Positions 50,937 through 59,478 of a DNA stretch of 64,000 bases are shown in pieces; the stretch's first letter is position 1, and every line of letters starts with the position of its first letter. Both the position numbers and the translations under genes were made by a program. This DNA is from DATFVJ01 sp963851085 (GTDB taxonomy: Bacteria; Actinomycetota; Actinomycetes; Streptosporangiales; Streptosporangiaceae), in the NCBI GenBank assembly GCA_963851085.1, contig CAWKNX010000010.1:1-64000 (forward strand), read 5' to 3'. Under the pieces are notes generated by a model that saw only the letters and a program-made list of their open reading frames with translations, searched no databases and was not told the origin of the DNA.

Positions 50937-51860
50937 TCAGCCCCGTGCGCTGAGATGATCCCTGCCGTGCGGGGCGAGCCAGTTGGCGTACGGCCCCTTT
51001 GGCACGATTCCAGAGGGATTGAGCAGCGTCTGCGTCTGGTAGTAGTGCCGCTTGATCTGACCGAAGTCGGTCGTGTCGCCGAACCCGCGCCGCTGGTAGA
51101 GGTCGCGTGCGTATCCCCAGAGATTCGGGTAGTCGACGACCCGCCGCAGGTTGCACTTGAAGTGGGCGTAGTACACGGCGTCGAACCTGGCGAGGGTCGG
51201 GTACAGGCGCACGTCCGCCTCGGTGATCTGGCCGCCGAGCAGGAACCGGCGCCGCGCCAGCCGTTGCTCGAGCGCGTCGAGGGTTGTGAAGAGCGCGTCG
51301 AACGCTTCCTCGTAGGCGGCCTGGGTGGCCGCCAATCCCGCCTTGTACACGCCGTTGTTGACGGTGTGGTAGATCAGCGTGCTGAGCGCGTCGATCTCGC
51401 CTCGCCTGCTGACCGGATACAGGTCCGGTACACCGGGCTGCTGCCACGCGCGGAACTCGGTCTCGAAGGTCAGCGTCAGCTGAGAGAAGTCGTTGGTGAT
51501 GATCCGCCGCGTCCTGGTGTCCCAGATGCACGGCAGCGCGATCTGCCCCAAGTACCCCGGATCGGTCGAGAAGTAGAGCTCGGAAAGGAACCGGGTACCT
51601 GTCACCGGGTCACGCCCGCCGGGGCTGGCCGTGAACCGCCAGCCCCGTTCATCCGTGATCGGGTCGACAGCGGTCACGCCGATCACCTGGTCCAGGCCGA
51701 GCAACCTGCGCACGATCAGCGCACGATGCGACCACGGGCACGCGAGTGACACGTACAGGTGATACCGCCCGGGCCCGGCCGGATAGCCGCTGGCCCCGTC
51801 GGCGGTAATCCGGCCGGTGAACAGGCTGGTCTGACGCACGAACCTGCCCTCTGGCGACAT
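50937..51860 (-). CDS. Glutathionyl-hydroquinone reductase-like protein (Xi-class GST fold)
   Basis: The product has an N-terminal thioredoxin-like domain with the catalytic Cys in SLACPWSHRALIVRRLLGL (about residue 41) and a C-terminal all-helical GST domain (ITEADVRLYPTLARFDAVYYAHFKCNLRRVVDYPNLWGYARDLYQ). These are the Xi-class/ECM4 signature. Actinobacteria lack glutathione, so the thiol is probably mycothiol. The ATG at 51860 (MSPEGRFVRQ) is preferred because family homology begins there; an in-frame TTG at 51998 would add 46 residues of weak character. Confidence 0.88.
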   Translation of the reverse strand: MSPEGRFVRQTSLFTGRITADGASGYPAGPGRYHLYVSLACPWSHRALIVRRLLGLDQVIGVTAVDPITDERGWRFTASPGGRDPVTGTRFLSELYFSTDPGYLGQIALPCIWDTRTRRIITNDFSQLTLTFETEFRAWQQPGVPDLYPVSRRGEIDALSTLIYHTVNNGVYKAGLAATQAAYEEAFDALFTTLDALEQRLARRRFLLGGQITEADVRLYPTLARFDAVYYAHFKCNLRRVVDYPNLWGYARDLYQRRGFGDTTDFGQIKRHYYQTQTLLNPSGIVPKGPYANWLAPHGRDHLSARG

Positions 51861-51986
51861 GTCACCAAGCGGCAGCCCGCGCGGCGGGGTAAAGCCTGGC
51901 GTGGGTGGCACCACCCTCCCCTTCTGCCCCGTCCCCTTCTGCGCGGGGACGGACTGAGAGTAATCGGGCGTGCGCGTGAAGTTGAC

Positions 51987-52005
51987 ATCTGCGTACAACG
52001 CAGAT
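51987..52005. promoter_or_regulatory. Palindrome upstream of the hydroquinone-reductase gene
   Basis: ATCTGCGT-ACA-ACGCAGAT has perfect 8-bp arms around a 3-nt centre, a typical dimeric repressor site. It lies about 130 bp before the preferred start and includes the alternative TTG start, so it may control this gene, the divergent SDR gene, or both. Confidence 0.55.
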
Positions 52006-52197
52006 CATTCCCGAGCACGCAACTGAGCGGTAGGGGCCATCTGTGTAGCCGAACGCATTCTGCCAGCCGCCCGCTATCCGCATGTGTACCTGTGTAAGAG
52101 AGCGATGGCGTGGCCGTCACCGGGGCGTGATACCACTGGACGGTGCAATCGACGGTGCAACCGGGAGCCGGGCCAGCGAAGCCGCGAGGAGGAGCAG

Positions 52198-53100
52198 ATG
52201 GCGGATCTGCGGTTTGACGGGCGCGTCGCGATCGTCACTGGTGCAGGTCAGGGCCTTGGCCGCGCGCACGCGCTCGACCTCGCGGCGCGCGGTGCGAAAG
52301 TGGTCGTCAACGACCTGGGCGGCGCGGTCGACGGCACGGGCGCCTCCAGCGGCCCGGCCAGCGACGTGGCGGAGGAAATCCGCAAGAGCGGCGGCACGGC
52401 GGTACCCAACGGGGAGAACGTAGCGACGGCCGAGGGTGCGGACGCGATCGTACGGACCGCGATTTCCGAGTTCGGCAGGGTGGACATCGTGATCAACAAC
52501 GCAGGCATCCTGCGTGACAAATCGTTCATGAAGATGACGGCCGACGAGTTCGACGCCGTGCTCGGCGTCCACCTGCGCGGATCATTCCTCGTCACACACG
52601 CGGCCTGGCCGCACCTGCGGGCGCAAGCGTACGGGCGGGTGGTGATGACCTCCTCGCCGGCCGGCCTGTTCGGCAGCTTCGGCCAGGCTAACTACGCCTC
52701 GGCGAAGATGGGCCTGATCGGGCTGGTCAAGACGCTCTCGATCGAGGGCGCCAAGTACGGCATCAAGGTAAACGCGATCGCTCCGGTCGCCTATACGCGG
52801 ATGACCTCCGACCTGTTTCCCGCGGAGCTTGCGGGCGGGCTCGGGCCCGAGTTCGTGACACCGCTCGTCTGCTACCTCGCCCACGAGGAGTGCGTGTCCA
52901 CCGGCCAGGCGTACTCGGTGGCCGGCGGCCGGGTGGCGCGGGTCTTCGTCGCCGAGGGCCCGGGCTGGGTCAAGAAGGGCGGCCTGACCGCAGAGGACGT
53001 GCGCGGGGCCTGGGAGCAGATCAACGCCGAGCAGCCGCAGGTCGTGCCCGCCGACGCGGGCGAGCAGACCGCGGTGTTGCTGCGCGCGCTGCGCGGCTGA
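52198..53100 (+). CDS. SDR-family 3-hydroxyacyl-CoA dehydrogenase-like protein
   Basis: This 300-residue SDR resembles the (3R)-hydroxyacyl-CoA dehydrogenase domain of multifunctional enzyme type 2. TGAGQGLGRAHALDLAARGAKVVVNDLGG (with the extended NDLGG loop) binds NAD. NNAGILRDKSFMKM, TSSPAGLFGSFGQANYASAKMG and NAIAPVAYTRMT follow. The insert GAVDGTGASSGPASDVAEEIR is the family hallmark. It probably acts in beta-oxidation of branched or steroid acyl-CoA. The ATG at 52198 follows GAGGAG. The tyrosine phosphatase gene begins 66 bp downstream. Confidence 0.9.
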   Translation: MADLRFDGRVAIVTGAGQGLGRAHALDLAARGAKVVVNDLGGAVDGTGASSGPASDVAEEIRKSGGTAVPNGENVATAEGADAIVRTAISEFGRVDIVINNAGILRDKSFMKMTADEFDAVLGVHLRGSFLVTHAAWPHLRAQAYGRVVMTSSPAGLFGSFGQANYASAKMGLIGLVKTLSIEGAKYGIKVNAIAPVAYTRMTSDLFPAELAGGLGPEFVTPLVCYLAHEECVSTGQAYSVAGGRVARVFVAEGPGWVKKGGLTAEDVRGAWEQINAEQPQVVPADAGEQTAVLLRALRG

Positions 53101-53166
53101 CGGGCAGATGACCAGTCCCGGCCTGCTGGGCCGCCGCAGCGATCCGATCAGTGACTGGGAGGCAGC

Positions 53167-53910
53167 GTGGATCGCCACATCCCGCTCGACGGGTGCGTGA
53201 ATTTCCGCGACGTTGGCGGTTACCAGGTTGTTCGCGCCAGACAGCCCGCGGGTCCGTGGCCGCGGCTGCGCTGGCGGAGGCTGTTCCGCAGCGACGCGCT
53301 GAATGATCTCAGCGCCGCCGATGTGGCGTTGCTTACCGGAGACCTGAGGATCACGACCGTGGTCGACCTGCGGACCGGCTACGAGCGGCAGCGTGACGCC
53401 AGGCGCCCGCTCGAGCTAACCGATGTGGAGACCGTCCATGCGCCGCTGCTCACCGAACGGAACGTGGCAGCGGTGGAGAAGCCGGGCCTGACCCTCGCGG
53501 AGCGGTATGTGTGGATGCTCGAACTCGCTGGAGAGCCGCTGGTGCACGCGATCACGGCGGTCGCGCGAGCCCCGGGCGCCGTTATCGTGCATTGCGCGGC
53601 GGGCAAGGACCGGACCGGGCTGATCATCGCATCGATCCTCGGTGCGCTCGGCGTCGGCGACGAGGACATCGTCGCCGACTACGCGCTGACCACGGACAAT
53701 CTGGAGGGCATCGGGCAGCGGCTACGCCGGCGCAGCGAGAGTTACGGCGCCGCGACCGGCGCGGTGATGGACGCGCCCGCGGGAGCGATGCGCGAGGTGC
53801 TCACCTCCCTGCGGGACAAACATGGCTCGGTGGGCGGTTTCCTGCATTGGGCCGGAGTATGCCCGCCCGTGATTGACGAACTCGAGACCACACTCGTCGA
53901 GGCGACATAA
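53167..53910 (+). CDS. Tyrosine-protein phosphatase (PtpB/Siw14-like)
   Basis: The 247-residue product begins with GCVNFRDVGGYQV and RLFRSDALNDLSAADVALLTGDLRITTVVDLRTGYE, typical of the bacterial Y_phosphatase3 family (M. tuberculosis PtpB). The catalytic P-loop is HCAAGKDRTG (about residues 142-151), with nucleophilic Cys and the GKDRTG variant known to act on phosphotyrosine and phosphoinositides. GTG start at 53167. It may be co-transcribed with the SDR. Confidence 0.92.
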   Translation: MDRHIPLDGCVNFRDVGGYQVVRARQPAGPWPRLRWRRLFRSDALNDLSAADVALLTGDLRITTVVDLRTGYERQRDARRPLELTDVETVHAPLLTERNVAAVEKPGLTLAERYVWMLELAGEPLVHAITAVARAPGAVIVHCAAGKDRTGLIIASILGALGVGDEDIVADYALTTDNLEGIGQRLRRRSESYGAATGAVMDAPAGAMREVLTSLRDKHGSVGGFLHWAGVCPPVIDELETTLVEAT

Positions 53911-54039
53911 CCCGGCGTCCGCCGCACCGCTCACGACTCCCCGACATCGCCCGGCGCCTGCTGGGCAGATTCTGGCCACCGGGTGGCGGGCGACCTTGAT
54001 CGGTTGGCCCGTGCAACGGCCGCCCCCGCCCCGCCTGGA

Positions 54040-54110
54040 CCTCGCCCAGCCGTTCGGGCTGCCAGCCCGAGGGGTGGCCCCCGGAACCCCGCGTGCGCCC
54101 GCGCGGCGCG
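54040..54110 (+). repeat. GC-rich interspersed repeat
   Basis: CCGTTCGGGCTGCCAGCCCG is followed by AGGGGTGGCCCCCGGAACCC and CGCGTGCGCC, matching the shared unit. The gap 53911-54632 holds this copy, the palindrome at 54290 and a further unit at 54375, with no gene. Confidence 0.7.
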
Positions 54111-54289
54111 CCGCACACCCCGCGGACCTGCCGGTGCCGAACCGTCCCAAGGAACCCCGCCGCGCCCCGGGCGGGCCCACACTCGCCCCGGCCCCTGCGG
54201 TCTAGACCGGGCCCGCGCCTTGGGCGGCGGCCATGCTGTCCCGCCTGGATCACCCGCCCCACCGGTCACCATTTCCCGTGCGTAATTCG

Positions 54290-54338
54290 TGATCGCGGTA
54301 ACTCTTTGGACGTATTCGCGGAAAAGTTACCGCGATCA
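54290..54338 (+). repeat. Dispersed palindromic repeat, copy B
   Basis: Perfect 14-bp arms TGATCGCGGTAACT (54290-54303) and AGTTACCGCGATCA (54325-54338) enclose a 21-nt spacer. GAAAGCCCGGCGCTGCC follows, as in copy D. Confidence 0.88.
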
Positions 54339-54374
54339 TGAAAGCCCGGCGCTGCCAGTGCCTGAGCGCCCGCT

Positions 54375-54470
54375 GTGGGCGTAGCCGGTTCGGGCTCTGC
54401 CAGTGCGGGGGCGACCCCCGGAACCCCCGGCACGCGCCTGGACGGCGCGCCGCGCGGCAGCCGTTAAGGA
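54375..54470 (+). repeat. GC-rich interspersed repeat, best-preserved unit
   Basis: Begins GGTTCGGGCTCTGCCAGTGC, continues GGGGGCGACCCCCGGAACCC and GCGCCTGGACGGCGCGCCGC, and ends GGCAGCCGTTAAGGAAATT. I take this as close to the full element (about 95 bp). Confidence 0.75.
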
Positions 54471-54547
54471 AATTGGGCGGTGATAACGGGCCGCCTGGGC
54501 GCGCCGGGGGAGGCGGCGTCCGGCTGGTTCAATAAGCATCGCCCGGG

Positions 54548-54585
54548 GCGAGAATTCTTACCCTGGGTCACGTGACGGTTCTCGC
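54548..54585. promoter_or_regulatory. Dyad region upstream of the BlaI-type repressor
   Basis: GCGAGAA (54548-54554) and TTCTCGC (54579-54585) form a distant dyad. A perfect 10-bp palindrome, GTCACGTGAC, lies between at 54567-54576. They sit 48-85 bp before the repressor start, where an autoregulatory operator would be expected. Confidence 0.45.
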
Positions 54586-54632
54586 AGCAATATGCACCTC
54601 GCGTTTAGCATATTTTCCGGAGGTGGCGCATC

Positions 54633-55004
54633 GTGCGTGAGTTCGGCGAACTCGAAAGCGCGATCATGGACGTAATGTGGGCGGCGGACCGCCCCTTCGT
54701 CGTCCGTGAGGTGCGCGAGCGCATGCAGTATGACCGGCCCGTTGCGTACACGACCGTGATGACGGTAATGGGCATCCTCTTCCGCAAGGGCGTGCTGATG
54801 CGGGAGAAGATCGGCCGGGCGTGGCGGTACTGGCCTGCCGAGAGCAGGGAGGAGCACGACGCAAGGCTCATGGTGGAGGTGTTCCACTCGGGTGGCGACC
54901 TGTGTGTGACGATGCGCCGGTTTCTCGAGTCGGTGGGTGATGAGGGTCTCGCGAGCCTGCGGGAGGTCATGCACGACCTCATGTCCACCCGTGCGGCCTG
55001 CTGA
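54633..55004 (+). CDS. BlaI/MecI/CopY-family repressor
   Basis: The 123-residue product is a penicillinase-repressor-type winged helix: FGELESAIMDVMWAADRPFVVREVRERM, then VAYTTVMTVMGILFRKGVLMREKIGRAWRYWPAESREEHDARLMVEVF. The tail (LREVMHDLM) dimerises. The GTG start at 54633 follows GGAGG. No BlaR1/M56 membrane sensor-protease lies next to it, so this is an orphan or copper/respiration-linked member as in mycobacteria. Confidence 0.88.
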   Translation: MREFGELESAIMDVMWAADRPFVVREVRERMQYDRPVAYTTVMTVMGILFRKGVLMREKIGRAWRYWPAESREEHDARLMVEVFHSGGDLCVTMRRFLESVGDEGLASLREVMHDLMSTRAAC

Positions 55005-55171
55005 CGGCTCAGCGCTCCGGGGCGGCCGGAACGTCCCTGCCGCCGCTGCGGTGTCGCTGCCGCTCCTGACCTTATCTATCCGCGCGACCCCGATGCCCCG
55101 GTACGATCAGCGGCGGTAAGTGTCTGATTCTGGGCGGACCGTCAGGTCTGGCCGCGGCTCTAGCTGACCGT

Positions 55172-58100
55172 ATGCCGGAAGGACAAGGGCAAAGGGTGGA
55201 CACCACGGGAACCCCTGAAGATGGCGGTGCGCAAAGCTGGGGGCCCGGCGAATCCGCAAGCGACGAATACGGCTACAGCACCGGATACGGCTACGGTCCG
55301 GGATACGGCGACCCTGGCGACAGTGGCTACGGCTACGGCTATGGCTCGCCGCAGCCACCAGGGCCGGACGCCACGGCGGCCGCGGGCCAGCGGGTCGCTG
55401 CGCCGCTCGGCGTCGCCGCGGGCGCCCGGACGCAGTTGCCGCCCGTCGTCGGTCCGACTCCCGCGCTTCGCGGCCTGCCCGGTGGGCCTGGCATCGAGCC
55501 GGTAGCCGGCGATTCTGCGCCGCCTGAACCGGTCGGCGGCCAGCAGAAGACCGCTGGCTCGATGTGGCAGCGGTCCCAGAGCATATGGAGCGACTCCGGG
55601 ATCGTCTGGCAGCGCCCCGTTGCCGACTGGGAACCTGCCGAGGCCGAATGGGAACGGACCCAGTCGGCATCGGCGCCGCCCGGCACGGAGCGCGGGAAGG
55701 GCCGTCGCGGGCGCGGCCCTGAGCCGGCCAGTCATGGGCAGGCCGGTCATGGGCCGGCCAGTCATGGGCCGGGGGTGGGGGTCCAGGCGCCGGGCGGCCG
55801 TGGGGGAGCCCAGGCCCCGGTTCCGGGCCGCCGAGCGCGTCGCGGGATCAGCGGCCGCTCGATTGCCATCGGCGTCGCGGTCATCCTGGTGGTCGCCGTG
55901 CTCGCTGCGGCGGGATATCTGATCGGCGGTGCGGGCGGCGGAAAACACGAGGCAGCCGTGCGGAAGCCGCGGCCCCCACAGCCCGTATCGCCTTACCCGC
56001 CGGCGGCCTTGGCCGGGGCTGACTTCACGACGTCGCCGTCACTGGCGACGCGTGGGGTCTTCCAATCGCTGAGCGCGGTCGCGAGCTATGGCACGACCGT
56101 TGTCGCCGCCGGTTCGGAAACCGGTACCGATATCGGCCGGGCCCAGTTCTTCGTCTCGACCGATGTCGGCCGCACGTGGCGGCTCGCGCCCGTGGCCGGC
56201 TCGCACGGCGATGAGCCGCCCACGGTGCACGTGCCCACCGCGATCGTGGCGGGCCCGGCCGGCTGGCTGGCCCTCGGCCCAGGCGCGTCGTGGACCAGCA
56301 GCACAGGCCGCTCGTGGCAGCTCGCGGCGACGCCGGGACTCCCGTTGAGTCCCGGTGATCAGGTGCTCACCGTGACGGCCACGGCACGTGACTTCCTCGC
56401 CGCCGGGTCCGCGGCCCCGCATGGGATCGCCACCCCGGTCATCTGGACCTCGCCCGACGGCCGCGTCTGGCAGCGGACCGGTCTGCAGTTACCGCTGCGT
56501 GCTCCCGGTGCCGTGGGCGCGATTGTCGGTGCCGCGGCCCATGGCAGCAGCACCGTCATCGCCGCCCAGGTCACCACGACGGTCCGGACCGGCACGGGTA
56601 GGAAAAGGCGCATTCAGCACCACACCGCTGTCGGCCTGTGGCGGAGCCAGGACGGCGGGGTGGCCTGGAGCCAGGTGCCCGTGCCCGTGAGCAACGGGGC
56701 GGTCGACGCGGTCAGCGGCCTCGCCTCGTCGGGCGGCGGGTTCGTCCTGGTACGTCCTGGAGGCACGAGCGCCTCGGGTCCCGAGGCGGTGATCTACTCC
56801 TCTACTACCGGCACGACCTGGAGTTATGCAGGAACTGTCGCGGCAGGCAAGAAGGCGCGCCTGCGGTTGCTCGGGGTCCGGGGAAGTGATCAGGGAGCCG
56901 TCATCGCCGCGACCACGACCGGCGGGAACCTCCTCGCCTACCGGAGCACGAGCGGTCAGTCGTGGCAGCAGGCGGCCGTCCTGGCCAACTCGAACACCAC
57001 CTCGCTTTCCGGTCTGACCGTGCTGCCGGGCGGCAGCGTGGTCGCAGCGGGTGCCACCGCCGTGCCCGCGGGCAGCCAGGGTTTCCTCGCCGTGGCCGCT
57101 GCCACCCGGGTGGTGGTCGACCTGACGAGGATCCCCGGGGATTCGTTTCCGCAGCGGGCGGTCACCGCGATCGCCGCGGCGCCGGACCTCGATGTCGCGG
57201 TCGGCAGCGCCGGCGGGCAGTCGGCGGTCTGGGATGCGCCGACCGGCCATGCGTGGTCGCCTGCCGCGGGCGCGAGCCCGGCAGTGTTCGGCCGCGCCGG
57301 GCAGACGGCGCTGACCAGCGTCACCGTGGGAGCCAGCGGCTGGCTGGCGGTCGGCGGGTCGGCAGGCGGCGCAGGCGCACCGCACCCGATTGTCGTGTTC
57401 TCGCCAGACGGCCGGACCTGGCGGGCCGCTGACGGCGCCGCCGCGTTTGCGCAACCTGGCGCCGTGGCGAGCGCGGCCGCGTCTCATGGCTCGCGATACG
57501 TCGTCGTCGGTGCGCGGGCGGCCGGCAGCCGCACGATCGCGGCCGCCTGGTGGTCGGCCGGATTGGGCAAGTGGGACCGCGCCGCCGACGCGCGGAAAGG
57601 CGCACTTGACGGTAAGACAGGGACACGGCGCATGTTCGCCGTCACCGCCGGATCGTCTGGCTTCGTCGCGATCGGCCAGCACAACGGTCTGCCTGCCGCG
57701 TGGACCTCAGCCGACGGCCGCGCGTGGCGGCTTGTCGACCTGCCCGCCGTGAGCGGCGGGGGGACCGCGTACCTCACCTACGTAACCGCGTCGGGCAACA
57801 CGGTTGTCGCGGCCGGGACCCTGGTGCGCCCCACGGGCAGCGTTCCGCTGGTGGCGGTCTCGCCGGACGGCGGGCTGTCCTGGCGCGAGATCACCATTCC
57901 CGTGCCTGGGAGTTTCACCCGGCTGACCGGCTTGACGGCAACCGGCAGTGGCTTCGTCGCGGTCGGCACCGCAGGCGCGCCGGGCCAGTCCGACGTCGTC
58001 GTCCTGACCTCTGCGGACGGGACGACGTGGAAGCTGGTCGTCCCGTCAGGTACCGGGCTGTCCGGCCCTGGGGCGCAGGAGATCACGGCGCTCACTACCG

Positions 58101-58312
58101 CGGGCGGCAAACTGCTCGGGGCCGGCTTCACCGCCACTTCCAGGACCGAGGTTCCGACACTGTGGGTTGCCCCACCGGCCCCCACGGCCACCAGCAGCGC
58201 GACTCCCGCCGCCACCAGTAGCACCGCCACCAGTAGCACCGCCACCAGAAGCACCGCCATCGGCGCTGCCCCGACCGCGACCGCTAAGTCCGCCCCAGCC
58301 GACAGTCCCTGA
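55172..58312 (+). CDS. Large membrane-anchored beta-propeller (BNR-like repeat) protein
   Basis: This is a 1046-residue protein with no recognised enzyme domain. Residues 1-80 are Gly/Tyr/Pro-rich (GYSTGYGYGPGYG) and residues 80-225 are polar, including ASHG repeats. A transmembrane helix at about 231-250 (SIAIGVAVILVVAVLAAAGYLIG) divides the protein. The rest, outside the cell, has at least nine blades ending in S-x-D-G-x-x-W turns (STDVGRTW, SSTGRSW, SPDGRVW, SQDGGVAW, SSTTGTTW, SPDGRTW, SADGRAW, SPDGGLSW, SADGTTW), as in sialidase-like BNR/Asp-box propellers. A Ser/Thr/Ala tail ends it. It may bind surface ligands; catalytic Arg/Glu residues of sialidases are not evident. Confidence 0.8.
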   Translation: MPEGQGQRVDTTGTPEDGGAQSWGPGESASDEYGYSTGYGYGPGYGDPGDSGYGYGYGSPQPPGPDATAAAGQRVAAPLGVAAGARTQLPPVVGPTPALRGLPGGPGIEPVAGDSAPPEPVGGQQKTAGSMWQRSQSIWSDSGIVWQRPVADWEPAEAEWERTQSASAPPGTERGKGRRGRGPEPASHGQAGHGPASHGPGVGVQAPGGRGGAQAPVPGRRARRGISGRSIAIGVAVILVVAVLAAAGYLIGGAGGGKHEAAVRKPRPPQPVSPYPPAALAGADFTTSPSLATRGVFQSLSAVASYGTTVVAAGSETGTDIGRAQFFVSTDVGRTWRLAPVAGSHGDEPPTVHVPTAIVAGPAGWLALGPGASWTSSTGRSWQLAATPGLPLSPGDQVLTVTATARDFLAAGSAAPHGIATPVIWTSPDGRVWQRTGLQLPLRAPGAVGAIVGAAAHGSSTVIAAQVTTTVRTGTGRKRRIQHHTAVGLWRSQDGGVAWSQVPVPVSNGAVDAVSGLASSGGGFVLVRPGGTSASGPEAVIYSSTTGTTWSYAGTVAAGKKARLRLLGVRGSDQGAVIAATTTGGNLLAYRSTSGQSWQQAAVLANSNTTSLSGLTVLPGGSVVAAGATAVPAGSQGFLAVAAATRVVVDLTRIPGDSFPQRAVTAIAAAPDLDVAVGSAGGQSAVWDAPTGHAWSPAAGASPAVFGRAGQTALTSVTVGASGWLAVGGSAGGAGAPHPIVVFSPDGRTWRAADGAAAFAQPGAVASAAASHGSRYVVVGARAAGSRTIAAAWWSAGLGKWDRAADARKGALDGKTGTRRMFAVTAGSSGFVAIGQHNGLPAAWTSADGRAWRLVDLPAVSGGGTAYLTYVTASGNTVVAAGTLVRPTGSVPLVAVSPDGGLSWREITIPVPGSFTRLTGLTATGSGFVAVGTAGAPGQSDVVVLTSADGTTWKLVVPSGTGLSGPGAQEITALTTAGGKLLGAGFTATSRTEVPTLWVAPPAPTATSSATPAATSSTATSSTATRSTAIGAAPTATAKSAPADSP

Positions 58313-58466
58313 GCCGGACCAGCTCTCCCGCCCTGCGACGGCAATCTTCTGTTCGCCGGACCCGGAATAGGACGTCGCGGACCGCCGGGGCAGACCGGAC
58401 ACGCTCGCCACCGAATACTCCGATCATCAAGTTCTTCCGCGCACATGGCTATCGGTTCGTCGCGCT

Positions 58467-59318
58467 CTAGCCCAGCGGGCGAACCTCACGGAAGCTCAGC
58501 GGGGCGACCCCTCGGACATCCCCGAGGATGTCAGGACGCCGATGCTGGAGGCAGGGGAGCACGGCACGGACCTGTTCGGTTAGCTCGAGATCGATGTCCC
58601 CGACCGCGACGCCGGGCCGCGAGCCGAGGTCGAGCCTGACGGTCCCCATCGGGTCCACAAGCATGCTCCGGCCGACACCGGTCGGCGCACTGACCGGCGG
58701 GGAGTCAGGGTCAGGTACCTGGCCCGCGGCAGCTACCCACACGGTGTTCTCGATGGCCCGAGCACGCACCAGGGTCACCCAGTGCTCCTCCTTGAACAGC
58801 CCAGCCCCCCACGCGGCAAGCACGACGAGAAGCTGCGCCCCGCCGGCTGTCAGCGCGCGTGCGAGTTCGGGAAAGCGGATGTCGTAGCACGTGATGAGCC
58901 CGACCCGCACGCCGCCGAATTCGGCGATGACCGCCTCGGCGCCCGGCGCGACGAGGTCTGATTCCCGCTGGCCGAGCGCGTCGAACAGATGGATCTTGCG
59001 GTAGACGGCGCAGCGGTTTCCATGGGAGTCGTAGCCGACAGCGGTGTTGTGCACCAGCCCACCGGGCGCGGGCTCGAACACACCGGCCACCAGCGCGGTC
59101 CCGTGATCGCGTGCGGCCGACGCCAGGGCCGTCCCGAACGGCCCATCGAGTGGCTCGGCAGCGCCACGAAGATCTGAGCCGAAGCGGATCTGGGTCGCCT
59201 CAGGGAAGACCGCCAGATCGGCGCCGTCGGCCGCGGCCTGTGACATGGCCCCCTTGACGCGAGCCAGGTTGACCGCAGGATCGCCGGAGACAGGAAGCTG
59301 GCAGAGCGCGACGCGCAT
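58467..59318 (-). CDS. Carbon-nitrogen hydrolase (nitrilase superfamily amidase)
   Basis: The 283-residue product has the Glu-Lys-Cys triad: Glu40 in VFPEATQIRFG, Lys108 in YRKIHLFDALG and Cys144 in GLITCYDIRFPELAR. The pattern FPEL near the Cys and LVRARAIENTVWVAAAGQV resemble omega-amidase/Nit2-like or deaminated-glutathione amidase members. It hydrolyses a small amide, perhaps 2-oxoglutaramate. ATG at 59318, full length. Confidence 0.9.
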   Translation of the reverse strand: MRVALCQLPVSGDPAVNLARVKGAMSQAAADGADLAVFPEATQIRFGSDLRGAAEPLDGPFGTALASAARDHGTALVAGVFEPAPGGLVHNTAVGYDSHGNRCAVYRKIHLFDALGQRESDLVAPGAEAVIAEFGGVRVGLITCYDIRFPELARALTAGGAQLLVVLAAWGAGLFKEEHWVTLVRARAIENTVWVAAAGQVPDPDSPPVSAPTGVGRSMLVDPMGTVRLDLGSRPGVAVGDIDLELTEQVRAVLPCLQHRRPDILGDVRGVAPLSFREVRPLG

Positions 59319-59478
59319 ACCGTCAGCCTAACCGCCCGGCCGAGCCGGGGCGGTTCCCGATCATGGGTAGTACTCCCCGCCCCGGTTACGTCGCGCGGAT
59401 TCCCCAGCAGCAGGCCGTCTGGGCGAGCCGTGCGACGCGCAGGACCCGCGGAGCCTTGCGCGGCGTAGGCTGGCGCAG

